Assembly: GCA_022496205.1 (NCBI GenBank)
Contig: WTXD01000017.1
Span: 1 to 64,000, forward strand
DNA: 64,000 nucleotides
Source of the DNA: Gloeopeniophorella convolvens
Taxonomy: Eukaryota; Basidiomycota; Agaricomycetes; Russulales
Reading direction: 5' to 3'
Part shown: in pieces, positions 11,311 through 21,858 of the stretch
Numbering within the stretch: the stretch's first letter is position 1
Layout: every line of letters begins with the position of its first letter
Notes under the pieces: model-generated
The model's input: the letters and a program-made list of their open reading frames with translations, nothing else
What the model was told of the DNA's origin: nothing
The model's database searches: none
Program-made: the position numbers and the translations under genes

Positions 11311-12907
11311 GAATCGAGAAAAAGGAGCCTCGTTGGGTATGGAGTAGGGAGGTATGATCAAGGGGTTCAGATGGTGGGTGGACCGACTCTTCGTGACCTG
11401 CGGTATTTATCGCCTTGGAGCACCGTGCGTCAGATCTGTGCCAGGGCACGTAGCCGGAAGCCTGACAATGCTCAGGTGGGTGTACTCAGTGACGCGAGGC
11501 CGGGCGTGGCTGCGCAAACAAAAGCGGGACTATTGTTAATTGTCAGTTGGCTTCCAGTTTCGCAAGGTAACACGAACGATGGTATGTGCGTACCATAATA
11601 AGGCGCATTAGAGCAACATCAGAGCATGCAACCATCAAACACTTCGGGCAAGGGTCGGATCCTATAGGACCCTATCCGGATTCCGGACTGGCTCAGCTAT
11701 TGTGCTTGGAGTGTGCGAGTCTTCCTAAGTCGCCTGAACGACGGAACTTCAAGATTACTGTTATATGGCCTCTGTATTTCGCGTAGCAGTTGTGCAAAGT
11801 GGACCACTCTATTGTTTGGCCCAACCGTCGCGAATGTTGACAAGTTGGCCAATGCATGGCCACGGGAGTCATTGCAACGATTACAAAGCACCGCAAGGTT
11901 CCGGGCACACTCGGAAAATTGCCGCGCCGCTCGGGTTCTCCCGAGCGCTTGGCAGGCAGGGCCGGTCAATTGGGTCACCGCGCGGCAGCATGATGATTGG
12001 ACTCATCCGATGTCATGACACTCATCTCTCTGGTTGCATCTCCAGGACGAAGAAAGGACGGGATCGCTGCTATAGATCAGCCCTAACATGCAGTCCAGGG
12101 CACCAGTCCGTCATCTAGTGATACGCCTGAGGTGCGTTACTCCCCCATGTCGGCGCTGGCGCTCATTGGGCATTCCCAACATCTGACCGGACGAACCGGC
12201 CCATAGGCTCGACACCGTGCACAAGGCGCGGGCTTTGAGTGACAAAGACAAGCACAGCTCAGTTCAAGTCACGATTCACGAAGTCTCCCGTAACCATGCC
12301 TGTGTCGCTCAAGTTCGCCGAGCCAGCGCCGTTCCTGGGCTGCCTATATCTGTACCGCTCGAGGCGAGGTTCTCCTGAGGGATCAAGACAAACGATTCCG
12401 AATGTTCTTCCTGTGTCGCCATCTGGGGCGAGTCGTAAAACGAGGACCTATCCGGACGATACTATCTGAGCAATGGTGCTGGGTAGTGCGTAATCCCCCT
12501 TCTGGTCAGGCGTAGATTCACTGATTCTCTGCGCTTTATTCAAGTAATTCGACGCGCTGTGTGGGCGCTCACTGCCACTGCTCAGCACACAATCAGACGA
12601 TGGGTCTTCCACGCGCCAAACGGCTTGTTCCGCGCGCCAATTTTAGTAATAGATTGAGACAGTGACTGCCTGAGGCCAATCACGGCGTTGCTTCAACGAC
12701 GGGCCTCGCGTCGAATGGATTCTTGTTACCCTCAGGCCACGAGAAATGTCATCTCGAAAGAATTCTTGGTAACAACGTCAGCGACCTGAGCTAGTTCAGC
12801 GTAAGTTCCTGCCAACTTCCTGAACACGATACAAGGGGTAGAACATAGGCAGACCCGACCAAGACGCGACTGTACTCTACAGTAATTCTGTGACAATCGG
12901 GATGCGA
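11311..12907. other. intergenic, no gene seen
   Basis: About 1.6 kb between P1 and P2. About 60 bp next to P2 (12845-12907) resemble the stretch between gene B and P3, including TGTACTCTACAGT. This suggests that a large-component gene once stood here and was lost. No open frame of that gene remains recognisable. Confidence 0.45.
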
Positions 12908-13490
12908 TTATCTTCGTGTATCGTCCCTAGGAAGGGGAGGCAATCCCAGAGCCTTCCTGCGGGCAAATCCTGCCACACGGGCCTCCAAGTACGCGATGCG
13001 AACTCTCTTCGCCTCGAGTATGACCTCATTTCCACATATATCCGCAGCCAATGCTCTAAATCGGCCTCCAATTGCGCGTTTATGAGTTTTCCTTGGCGAA
13101 TGAGCTCTCGACGTCGGTAATCCTCTATGAGAGCACCGTCGACTTGCCGAACACGACCCCACGCTTCTTCGAAGTCAGAGTCGACCTTGTCTATCCTAGT
13201 ACGACGACGTCTAAAGGTTTCCATCGCCTGGACGGTGTACTCGTGGTACTTTGCAAAAGCTGCGTCGTAAGTGGTGGTAGTCGGGCGCTCCTGGTATGCT
13301 GCGCCAGTGAGAGAGGCACAGTGAGAGGACACCTTCGGATTAGAGACTACACAACTTACATGAATATAGGGTGCCAAATTCCTCGCATACCTGTTTGAGC
13401 CTGGTACCCTGAGTCGGAGACGGAATGCAAGTTGGTATCAGGGGGCTCGATAGTCACGGGATGGCCGAGGGAGGTGGGATAAGTCGTCAT
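12908..13490 (-). pseudogene. P2, frameshifted copy of the small coiled-coil partner
   Basis: Homologous to P3 along its whole length, including the 5' exon (from ATG at 13490), the intron with GTAAGT donor at 13359, the coiled coil and the RRKALGLPPLPRD end (stop at 12908-12910). Two lesions break it. The 5' exon has a net frame change relative to P3 in the region about 13401-13424. Near 13029-13031 one base of an A-run (minus strand) is missing, so the main coiled coil runs out of frame and the conserved tail is in another frame. It has no large gene on its 3' side. Alternatively the indels are assembly errors, but two separate ones make decay more likely. Confidence 0.7.
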
Positions 13491-14745
13491 GGATTGACAA
13501 AGCACTTCGCCAGGGTGCCGTCATTGCAACTGCTGCGAAGGGATGCCGGGATGAGAGCCAAACCGCCCGCGCTACTTATTCGCCACCCGATAGAGGCGGT
13601 CCGAGCGCCTAGAGAAAACTTGAATCTTTCTTTTGGGAGACACCCGTTGCACTGCGAATGGTGGCGCGAGATGTCAGGATGGATCGGACCAAAAGCTGCA
13701 GCAATTATTGTCAACGCTGTGTCCCAGGTTCCACCAAGTACCTTATGATTTAGTCAGGCAAGCCCAGTGAGCGCGTAGCGTGTCTTCGAAGGTCGCGATA
13801 TAATTGATTAAGATTCAGCAGACCGACGCTTGAGCGATTCGATCATCGATGTCGGTGAGGCCTAGGTCACTGGTGTTCGACCACCAAGTGACCGGAATGC
13901 CCTGACGACTGCGGCTGAACCTTGTGATGGAAACGGGCTGGGTTGCCACGTTGGATTTGCGTCGCCGCCGAGCGTCGCAGTGCTGACTATTGAAGGGGCG
14001 GCTTGTTGCATTCACAGGGCGAGATTTGCAACGCTGCCTTCACAGATGTACCCACGTTGTCGCACAGGCCTCCGCAATGGACGTCGCAAGATCAGGCCTC
14101 AGGGTCAGGACTCGCTACCAGTGTTGGCAGTTGAATACGGTGTCAATAGGTCGAAGTCAAAGGCAAGCCGGCCCCCGGAATTTGGACGCTCACGCAGCCC
14201 GGACCTCGTTGCGCTGACTCAGCGGCTCGCTTCTGTGGCTCCGCTCCGGGCAATGGCTGCCGGCGCCCGCTGCCAAGAGTCCGACTCGTCCGTCGCACGC
14301 ATTCACAATGGCGTGTCATAAGGCCTCAAGGCCTCATATCCTCATCCACGTAACCTGTATCACAACAACGATAACAGGGTCTAAGGCCCTCCATGCTCTC
14401 CGCATATACTCACTTGTTTCGCGTCGAGCTCGTTGGCCTCGGCCGGCTTCGGTTGAGCTTCGGTGCCCAATCTAGGACGATGTTATACGTCAGGCTCCTT
14501 GTTCTTCGCAGTGGGTTCAACCTCTGCAATCAATCACTGGACTCACGTGGTTATACCCATTCAGGATAGCCCGTGGCGACAAGACAGAGGTGCAGTGTCA
14601 ACAACAACGGCTCTCTGGCATCTTCGAACCCAAACTGGGTCGACAAAGCACCTCGCTACGTCGCCAGGACCGACAGTGTACAAAGACTACATCCTCCTCT
14701 TGTTCGTTCCCCGACTCCGTGATGTTGAGCAACTCGTGCTCGCGC
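13491..14745. other. intergenic, contains cassette flank
   Basis: No gene seen. It holds the second copy of the flank repeats (13917-14262). An 18-nt match to gene A exon 3 (CAGACCGACGCTTGAGCG) at 13819-13836 is a possible scrap of a lost large gene. Confidence 0.45.
13917..14262 (+). repeat. diverged repeat, copy 2 (upstream flank of gene B)
   Basis: The left part aligns with 5334-5460 and the right part with 7536-7760. In the first location the two parts are separated by the reductase gene; here they are adjacent. This implies insertion or rearrangement at one of the two loci. Confidence 0.6.
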
Positions 14746-14754
14746 GATAAAAGG
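14746..14754 (+). promoter_or_regulatory. TATA box of gene B
   Basis: GATAAAAGG, 40 bp before the ATG at 14794, in the same place and context as in gene A. The longer upstream frame does not begin with ATG in this copy, which supports the chosen start. Confidence 0.6.
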
Positions 14755-14793
14755 CGAGCCACTTTGGTGCGTCTAATCCATCTACCATCTGGC

Positions 14794-17198
14794 ATGGAGC
14801 TCAACATTAACGATACCGACCTATCTCTATTTCCTTTAGGTGACACAGTCTCTACCATTAGCAGAATGCCGCAGGACCACGCATTTTATGACGCAACGCA
14901 ACATTACGATAGCACGCCACAGCCCCGGCCAGGTGCCAGCGCTGTAAATTCAACGATAGACGGCTCGCAGCAGACTCAGCACCGTCAAACTCAAGCACGG
15001 GGCACGAATCAGAACTCACAGGAACTCACAGAAGACGAAGACCTATGGTCGTTCGTCGATTTGCTACAACAACAGTCGACTGCTGGCCCCGGGAGTAATC
15101 AGCTGAACGCACCACTTTCACTCTTGGGCGACATCATCCCTCCTACAACACTCAATAACACCGACGTATATCATCCAATCCCATGGGATGCTTCTACATA
15201 TAATCTCGAACCCTTTTCTACTCACGCGAGTGGGATCCAGTTCCCGACTCACGATGGGCTCGACGCTCACACATGCCCTGCTGGTATGTTCTGCCTCCTG
15301 ACGCCGTGCCCACTCGACTGATGCAGCTCCGGGTCCCAGACCAACTAGCCAACACACCGCCACCGATGATCAATATTCACCCGCCTTTCAATTACCCTGG
15401 ACCACCTTCCAATTCGTCCGCTCCGCCTGTCTCAGTCGGACCCGTCGACCCCACGCCAGCATCGTACTTTCAGGCGCTCACGCACCAACAACACTCGCAG
15501 GCGTCTTCGCCGCAGCCCTCGGCGGCGCCCGGGCTTCCACAGCCCACAACATCCCAGAAACGACGCCGGTCTACAAGCCTCGCGGACTCTATTCCTCGTG
15601 CCGGCGCGGGCGACGATGAGGACGTTTATTGGCAGGTGCCAGCCTCTCATCGAGCCAGGTGCCCCCGTACGGCATGTCCGGCGCCCGCTCCAACGCAAAT
15701 CCCAGCTCCAAATTTACAAGGCGTCATTCCTCTTCCGCATCAGAATCCCCAGAGCTCCAGGCTCCCTCAGGTGATCGCGACAGTACTTCCCCACCGGACT
15801 GAACGCGATGGCGACGGCTTTGAGCATCTCGAGCCTTCTCCTGGTCTGATCACCTCCCATGACAACCAGTGGAGCTGTGTCACTGCATCGACCCCTGGCG
15901 CTGTGGGCGGGGCTGCCGCTTATCCTCTCGCCGTTCCGGCGGCGTCGGGTCTCCCGAGCACACCGTCACCGGATCCATCACTTGTCCACCCTCAAACTTT
16001 CATTCGACAGCCGTCCCTCGCCCCATCCGTCGACAGTCAAGGATCTTACACTCCTTCGGTCAGCCAGTCCGCTTCGCAAGGCCAAGCCCCTGCACCGTCG
16101 AACCACCCTGCACGGCCACGTCGAGCGCGACCTCCTCCTCTGCGCCAAGTTCCCTCGGCGGAGCCTCCTTCCGCGGGCCCTTCCATGCGGATACTCGACT
16201 TTCGACGACTCAGCGCGGCAGATGCGATACGTGGGACGCCTCAAAGTAGCCCCAGCGCTTATGGGTCCTTCCCTCGGACGCCCGTGAGCGCTCAGGGCAG
16301 CAATGCATCTTACGAGGCTATGATTCAGGACAATCGCCATATGGACTTTGTACGATACCCTTCTGCCACCCCTTCATCAGCACCACCACACCGATACAGT
16401 CATGCTCCTCTTACTCCTGTGGACGTGAGCGCATCGACCGCCCAGTCACCAGTTCCTCCCATGACAGCTATTCAGGGTACAGAATTACAAACGCCATCGA
16501 CTGCTGCGTTCCCATTGACGAGTCTATCCGATATGGAATGTACGGAGGGCACCCGAAAGCGACCCCGGACAGGCGACACGACCTCCGCCAAGCAGGGGGT
16601 GGCGTCCAACAAGGGAAAGGAGAGAGCTGACGCTCCACAGGATCCGGCGGGTGTCAAGTACCCCGCTGACTCTCAGAGGCACAAGAGGGATCGCAGTACT
16701 GAAGAACAGAGGATGCGGCTACTATTCGATACACTTGGCATTCCGGATGGGTTTTTTCAGCCGAAGAAGGACCGACTCGTCCATGGTGAGTGCTATTTTC
16801 GCACCATGCTGCAAACAATAGAATTCAATAATCGTTTAGTGTTGGATCACGCGATAATTCAAAGAAATAATCTGAACGAGACCAACCAATTAGTGTATTC
16901 TATTCAAGGAGAGGCTGATCGATTTGCGGCCATTATCGTCGAGAAGGAGGAACAGATTAAAGAGCTCACGAAAAAACTGACTCGAGCCTACGATCACATT
17001 CGTACTATGGGCACATGCGAGGATAGCACCGAGCTAGCAACGGTTAATACCCACAGAACTGACCTACATTTGTCCTGGAAGCACATAGGTTCTGGGGTGA
17101 CGTCCCAAGACGGAGACAAACATACGTTAGATTCTAGGTTGACAGAGATCGAAACTTCCCACAGCGACGACTACGATGACATCAGCGACCCAAGCTGA
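14794..17198 (+). CDS. large coiled-coil family protein, gene B (unknown function)
   Basis: Exons 14794-15283, 15340-16785 and 16840-17198 encode 764 aa. It is a paralogue of gene A with the same exon plan; the last exon is 359 nt in both. The middle, about 15775-16720, is close to nine-tenths identical to gene A, also at silent sites. Exon 1 is clearly more diverged, and the C-terminal exon is related only in outline (shared DKH...DS...DY). Motifs: TRKRPRTGD basic segment, RHKRDR, LGIPDGFF ... KKDRLVH, then a coiled coil with repeated EEQIKELTKKL-type heptads and an acidic tail. Intron 2 is given as 54 nt, ending at 16839; an acceptor at 16821 is also in frame. The stop codon lies 123 bp from that of P3, transcribed towards it. 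Function unknown. Confidence 0.75.
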
Positions 17199-17321
17199 TT
17201 CGCTATGCAGGGAATATGAAGCATGGACTAGTTTGTAGGACTTCTGAATATGGTACGAGGACCAAGACATGGACAGACACCGTTGTACTCTACAGTGAAG
17301 TTATAGTAATCGGTCATACAA

Positions 17322-17904
17322 CTATCTTCTGAGTGTATCATCCCTAGGAAGGAGAGGTAGTCCTAGAGCCTTCCTGCGGGCATTCTCTGCCACACGGGCC
17401 TCCAAGTACGCGATGCGGGCCCTCTTGACCTCAAGTATGACCTCATTTTCCGCGTATATGCGCAGCCGACGCTCTACATCGGCTTCCAATTGCGCGTTGA
17501 CGAGTTTCTCTTGGCGAATGAGCTCCCGACGTTGATAATACTCTATGAGAGCATCGTCGATTTGCCGAACGCGATCCCATGCTTCTTCACAACTAGAGTC
17601 GAGTTTCTCTATTCTGTTACGAAGGTGTCCAAAGGTTTCCGCCGCCTGGACGGCGTAATCACGGTACTTGTCAATAGCTGCGTCGTAAGTGGCGGTAGTC
17701 GGGCGCTCCTGGTACGCTACCCCAATAAGGGAGGAACAGTGAGATGATATATTCAGATCAGAGACTACGCGACTTACATGAATATAAGGCACCAAACTCA
17801 TCGAATACCCGTTTGAGTTTGGTAGTACCTTCTTCGGGGACGGAGTGCAAGCTGGTATCAAGACGTCGGATAGCATGATCGAGAGGGGAGGAATAAGTCG
17901 CCAT
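17322..17904 (-). CDS. small coiled-coil partner protein P3 (unknown function)
   Basis: Exons 17904-17778 and 17716-17322 encode 173 aa. The 127-nt first exon and phase-1 intron match P1. The N-terminus is MATYSS followed by a helical stretch, VFDEFGALYS across the junction. The coiled coil contains WDRVRQIDDALIEYY and ends in YAENEVILEV, AYLEARVAEN and RRKALGLPLLPRD. It is closer to pseudogene P2 than to P1. A longer unspliced frame on this strand (to 18104) is rejected because P1, P2 and P3 all share the 5' exon used here. No signal peptide or membrane helix. Partner of gene B by position; physical interaction is inference. Confidence 0.75.
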
Positions 17905-18913
17905 CGATCAGTAAAGTACTTCGCTGGGGTCGCGCTACAAGTGAGAGGTGTATCGGACAGAGTGAAACGGCTTGCGCTACTTATTGCTTGCTTATCGCTG
18001 CCTGAGGAAAGCGGCCTGAGCGCCTCCAGGGAAGTTGGTTCCGGGTTTTGGGGCGTGCGTTGCGCTGCGCTGCGGCGCGATTGATGCCAAGGTGAACCAA
18101 ACAAAAGTGAAGCGATTCTTAGTCAACGTTGCTGCGCGGCCTCCGTTACTAGATCATAATAGAGGATATCAATGATCAGAGCACGCACATCGATTCAAGT
18201 AGTTTCCCCCTCCATTGGACAAAAGTCCGATCGCGCTTATTTTACTTCACCTGGACGTCAAGTCGATGCCGAGGGAGATGGACTGGTGTCAATTGACAAT
18301 CGGTATTGGACGTTGCTATACGATTCGCAGTTGTCATGACAATACTATAGTAAAGGGTACGAGAGGATACACCCCAATGCTGAGCCGGATCCTTTAAGAG
18401 CAAGTGACGACGCCTATTGTGACTCTTAGATGTCAAAGGGGACGGGAATGATTCGCTATTGTCTGCGTAGCACGATACAGAGACGAGCTTGTCACTCTAT
18501 TGTGAGTTAGGCAGGCCAAAGCAAACGATGCGCGACCGTACTCTCGCGATCACTACACTTCGGTTGAAGGTTGTCGTCGTCAGGGACCTGTAGAAGAGTC
18601 GGTTGAGAGCCGGCATCGGAAGACGGTCACGGCGCTGGGGAGTCGGCGACTGCGTCGGAGTCTGCCGCGGCGAAGTCCGAGCGTCTCGCGGAAGGCACAA
18701 ATTGGCGCTCGCAATAGTCACCGGATCGGCGAACAGCCGCGAACCCGGCGACTCAGGGCGGCTCTCGCACCACGGCGACACTCTGGTTCGCGGTGCTTGA
18801 CACTCTCCCTTGGACCCTGCATACCGCGCACCGCTCCTAGCATTCAGGCCTACTGCTACATGTTGTAGGCGCAATGACCTCAACCAAAGGACTGCACTTT
18901 CCCCTCCACTCGT
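17905..18913. other. intergenic, no gene seen
   Basis: The first 200 bp are diverged P3 promoter, related to the P2 flank. Minus-strand frames at 18242-18883 are low-complexity and unsupported. Confidence 0.45.
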
Positions 18914-21160
18914 TCACCCGCCGATGTGGAAGACCCTCTCGTAGAAGCCGCGCTCCGACTCGAGCGCGAGCTTGATAGATGCCGCCTTAACCAACCCGTG
19001 GCCCTCGCCCTCGAGCATGATTTTCTCGACATGTCCGCCCTGCTCCAGGATCTTCTTCTCGATCACGGCCGCCTGCTCCGGCGGCACGACCTTGTCCTCA
19101 GTGCCCTGCAGAAGCTAAGCGCGCATCAGCACCAAGATACTGCGAGTCACGCGGGACGACGCTCACCAGCAGCGGGCTGCGGATGTTCTGCACGTTGTTG
19201 ATGGGACTGCGCGCCGCATACACCTCAGGGATCTGCTCGACCCTGCCGCCGACGAGCCTGTCCATGTAGCGCGACTGGAACTTGTGCGTGCCCGCCTGCG
19301 CGAGCCGCGTGAGGTCCGAGATGCCGTACAGGGACATGCCCGCGGCGAACGCGCGCTGCAGTGTCGGGTGGCTCAGCACCGCGAGCGTCGCAAAGCCGCC
19401 CGCCGAGGCGCCGCGCATTGCGGTGCGCGCGCCGTCGATGCGGCCCTGCGCCGCGAGCGCTTGCGCCGCGCCGGCGATGTCGGTGATGTCGGCGACGCCC
19501 CAGGCGCCGTTCAGGCGCTCTCTGCGTCGCGCGTCAGCATTAGGAGTGACCAGGAGGGAGAAGCAGATGCTTACATGTACTTGCGGTCATACCCACCGGA
19601 GCCACCGTAATCAACGTCGAGCCTGTGGTACGCAGAATGAGAATGCGAGCAGTTGGAGAGAATTTGGGCGCTTACCAGGCCCAACCACGACTGGTGAAGT
19701 ACTGTTTGGTCCAATTGAGACCCTGGCCTACCATGCTCGTCGGTCCGCCGTGCGCGTTGACGACGCAGGGTGGCTTCTCTGCGGGGTCCGAGGGGCCGCT
19801 GTAATCGGGGTTGGTGGGTAAGTAGAGGATGGCGTACACCGGCTCGCTCTCAGTCCCGAGCGTGAGCGACTCGGGTTGCGAGATGATGCTATCCGGGAAC
19901 GGGAGGGATTCCATAGAAGACTTCAGGACCTCGTAGGTGGTCGTCATATGCGGAGTGGAAGTGTCGGTGACGGTGAGCTTGATAATGGCCGACGGCGCCC
20001 TCGTCGACTTGGCCTCGAACACGAGCGTCTTAGCGTCCACGGCACGGATCGCGTTGATCTCGACAAAAGGGCTGTCGACCGGAACCAGAGCCTTAGTTTC
20101 CGGATTGAAGAAGTAAAGCACGTTTCTTCCACCCTTGAGAGCGGAGAACAAGATGGTCTTCTTTTCCGCATCCAGCACTGCGTACGGCGACCACCCGAGT
20201 CGAAAGGCGGGTAATGCAAAGTCTTCGTTGAGAGGTGACGCGAGGAGGCGTGCTGCTTGCTTTGAGGATACTGAGTACGTCCACGGGTTCACAGAGCCGG
20301 ATTCGTCGGTCAGGAAGACCAGGTTCTCTGCATCGATCCATACTGGAAAGCCCACGCTGACCTCGCGGTCGTCCCAGGCGAAGCGTTTGTCGTCCTTGAG
20401 CGCGATCTTGTCGTCTTCTAGAGAGAACGCGAATACGTGCACGGCAGAGCGCTGCCATGGCATGTCGGGGTGGTTCCATTCCTGGTAGGCGACGTGTGCA
20501 CCATCTGGCGAGAAACGAGGGGCGGCGTAGAAATCAGCGCCAGAGGCGATGGTGGTGAGAGACTGGGTCTTCGCGTTGATGACGACGAGCTTGTTGACCA
20601 CCGACTCTGACTCGTCGATCGTGTGGTCCTCGAGGATGGCAGCTACTAGGTGTTTATGGACCGGATGGACGCTGAAATCGGCGTATCTATAGGGCTGTCC
20701 GCCTTCAGGGTGCCGAGTTTCAGCCTCTTAGCAAGAGACCAGGTGAAAAGTGCGAACGCACCTGGAGTCACGGCTTTGGGCTCTGCTCCGGCAGCCACAC
20801 TGTACACCCTACCATCGGGCTTGTTGGAGAAGTACACGGTCCCATCGAAGACGGCTGCAGGACCTCCGCCGTACTCGTGCACCTTGGTTGTTGCGTCCCA
20901 TCCTCCGCCGAACACGTCCTTCTTCGCAAGCGTCTCGACGATGACAACGCGTCCGCCTTCTGGCGGTCTGCTTTCGAGATGATAGAATTTGCGATTCACC
21001 GGGTCCAGCAGCACATCCAAGAGTGTGATGCTCTGTCATGGTGTCCATTAGCGAAGGTCTTTGGCATTCAGACGGCGGGCGGAGGGCTCACACTTTGGAC
21101 AAGCGCATCCGCGGTGATTGGGGAGGACCAGGTCCCGTACGGCGCTGTCTTCTGGGCCAT
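18914..21160 (-). CDS. S9C family prolyl-oligopeptidase-type peptidase (dipeptidyl / acylaminoacyl peptidase)
   Basis: Exons 21160-21092, 21032-20762, 20702-19676, 19622-19575, 19521-19167 and 19114-18914 encode 656 aa, normal for the family. The first two thirds form the beta-propeller: TKVHEYGGG and YFSNKPDGRVY near the N-terminus, then FSPDGAHVAY. The C-terminal alpha/beta hydrolase follows: oxyanion-loop HGGPT, LDVDYGGSGGYDRKY around the short fourth exon, nucleophile Ser511 in RGASAGG, Asp596 in GTEDKVVP and His628 in GEGHG, so the triad is complete. There is no signal peptide, so a cytosolic enzyme that removes di- or acyl-aminoacyl residues from peptides is likely. All five introns (52-59 nt) keep phase. 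Family membership is certain; the exact substrate preference is not. Confidence 0.93.
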
Positions 21161-21858
21161 TTGACCAAACAGCTCGGTATCGCGCTGTACGCACCGCAGG
21201 GGGGTCGATGGGGGATGGTAAATCGATATCTGATTGAGATATTGCGCAACCCGACATTGTGGGCTAGAAGAACTTGTCGTTGAAGCGCGGCTGACTCGGA
21301 ATTATGACCGGATCACCATCGATTCGTACGCAATCCGTACGTTCAAGTTTGACTGGAACAGGATCCATCGCACCGTGTTGATCTGTGATATCATACACAA
21401 CTACCCCACCCCCATGCAGGCCTCTATGACCTGTCTAGAATTACTTAGCTCTCCGTGCGCTGGCCCCGCCATGGTGGCAGAGTTGGTTCGTTACGTAGAC
21501 GGGATGGCGTAAGCTATGTGCGCACCCGGGCCAATGGCCCGTGCCGCCGAGCCCCCACTGTGTCATTGTGGCAAGTGCCTGGCATTGCATTGACTTGCCC
21601 TCGCCCGACGCGTCAAACAGTAACCTCAACACAGTGGGTGGCTGGGATGCCTATGACACGTTGATTGCACCGTGTTTGCATCGTCCGGCCCCATGTCAAC
21701 TCTGCATCCCTTTCATTCCTGCTTCTATCCGTTACAACTCCAAAAACTTGAATATTCTTTTGTCGCCTGATCCCGGCGAGTCCGTCAACTCTGTCTCTCT
21801 TGGCCAAGTCCGTCCACGACGACCAACGTCCAGGTTTACCCAGATCGTGACCCCAAGG
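21161..21858. other. intergenic between divergent genes
   Basis: Shared upstream region of the peptidase (minus) and the F-box gene (plus). No gene or clear TATA box seen. Confidence 0.45.

Noticed and set aside
2131..17904. Mating-type (HD1/HD2) locus as explanation of the paired A/P1 and B/P3 genes
   Set aside because: The genes are convergent, not divergent, and neither product shows a homeodomain WFxNxR-type recognition helix.
17322..18104. 260-codon unspliced reading of P3
   Set aside because: P1, P2 and P3 share a 127-131-nt first exon and a phase-1 intron; the longer frame runs through that intron and upstream sequence.
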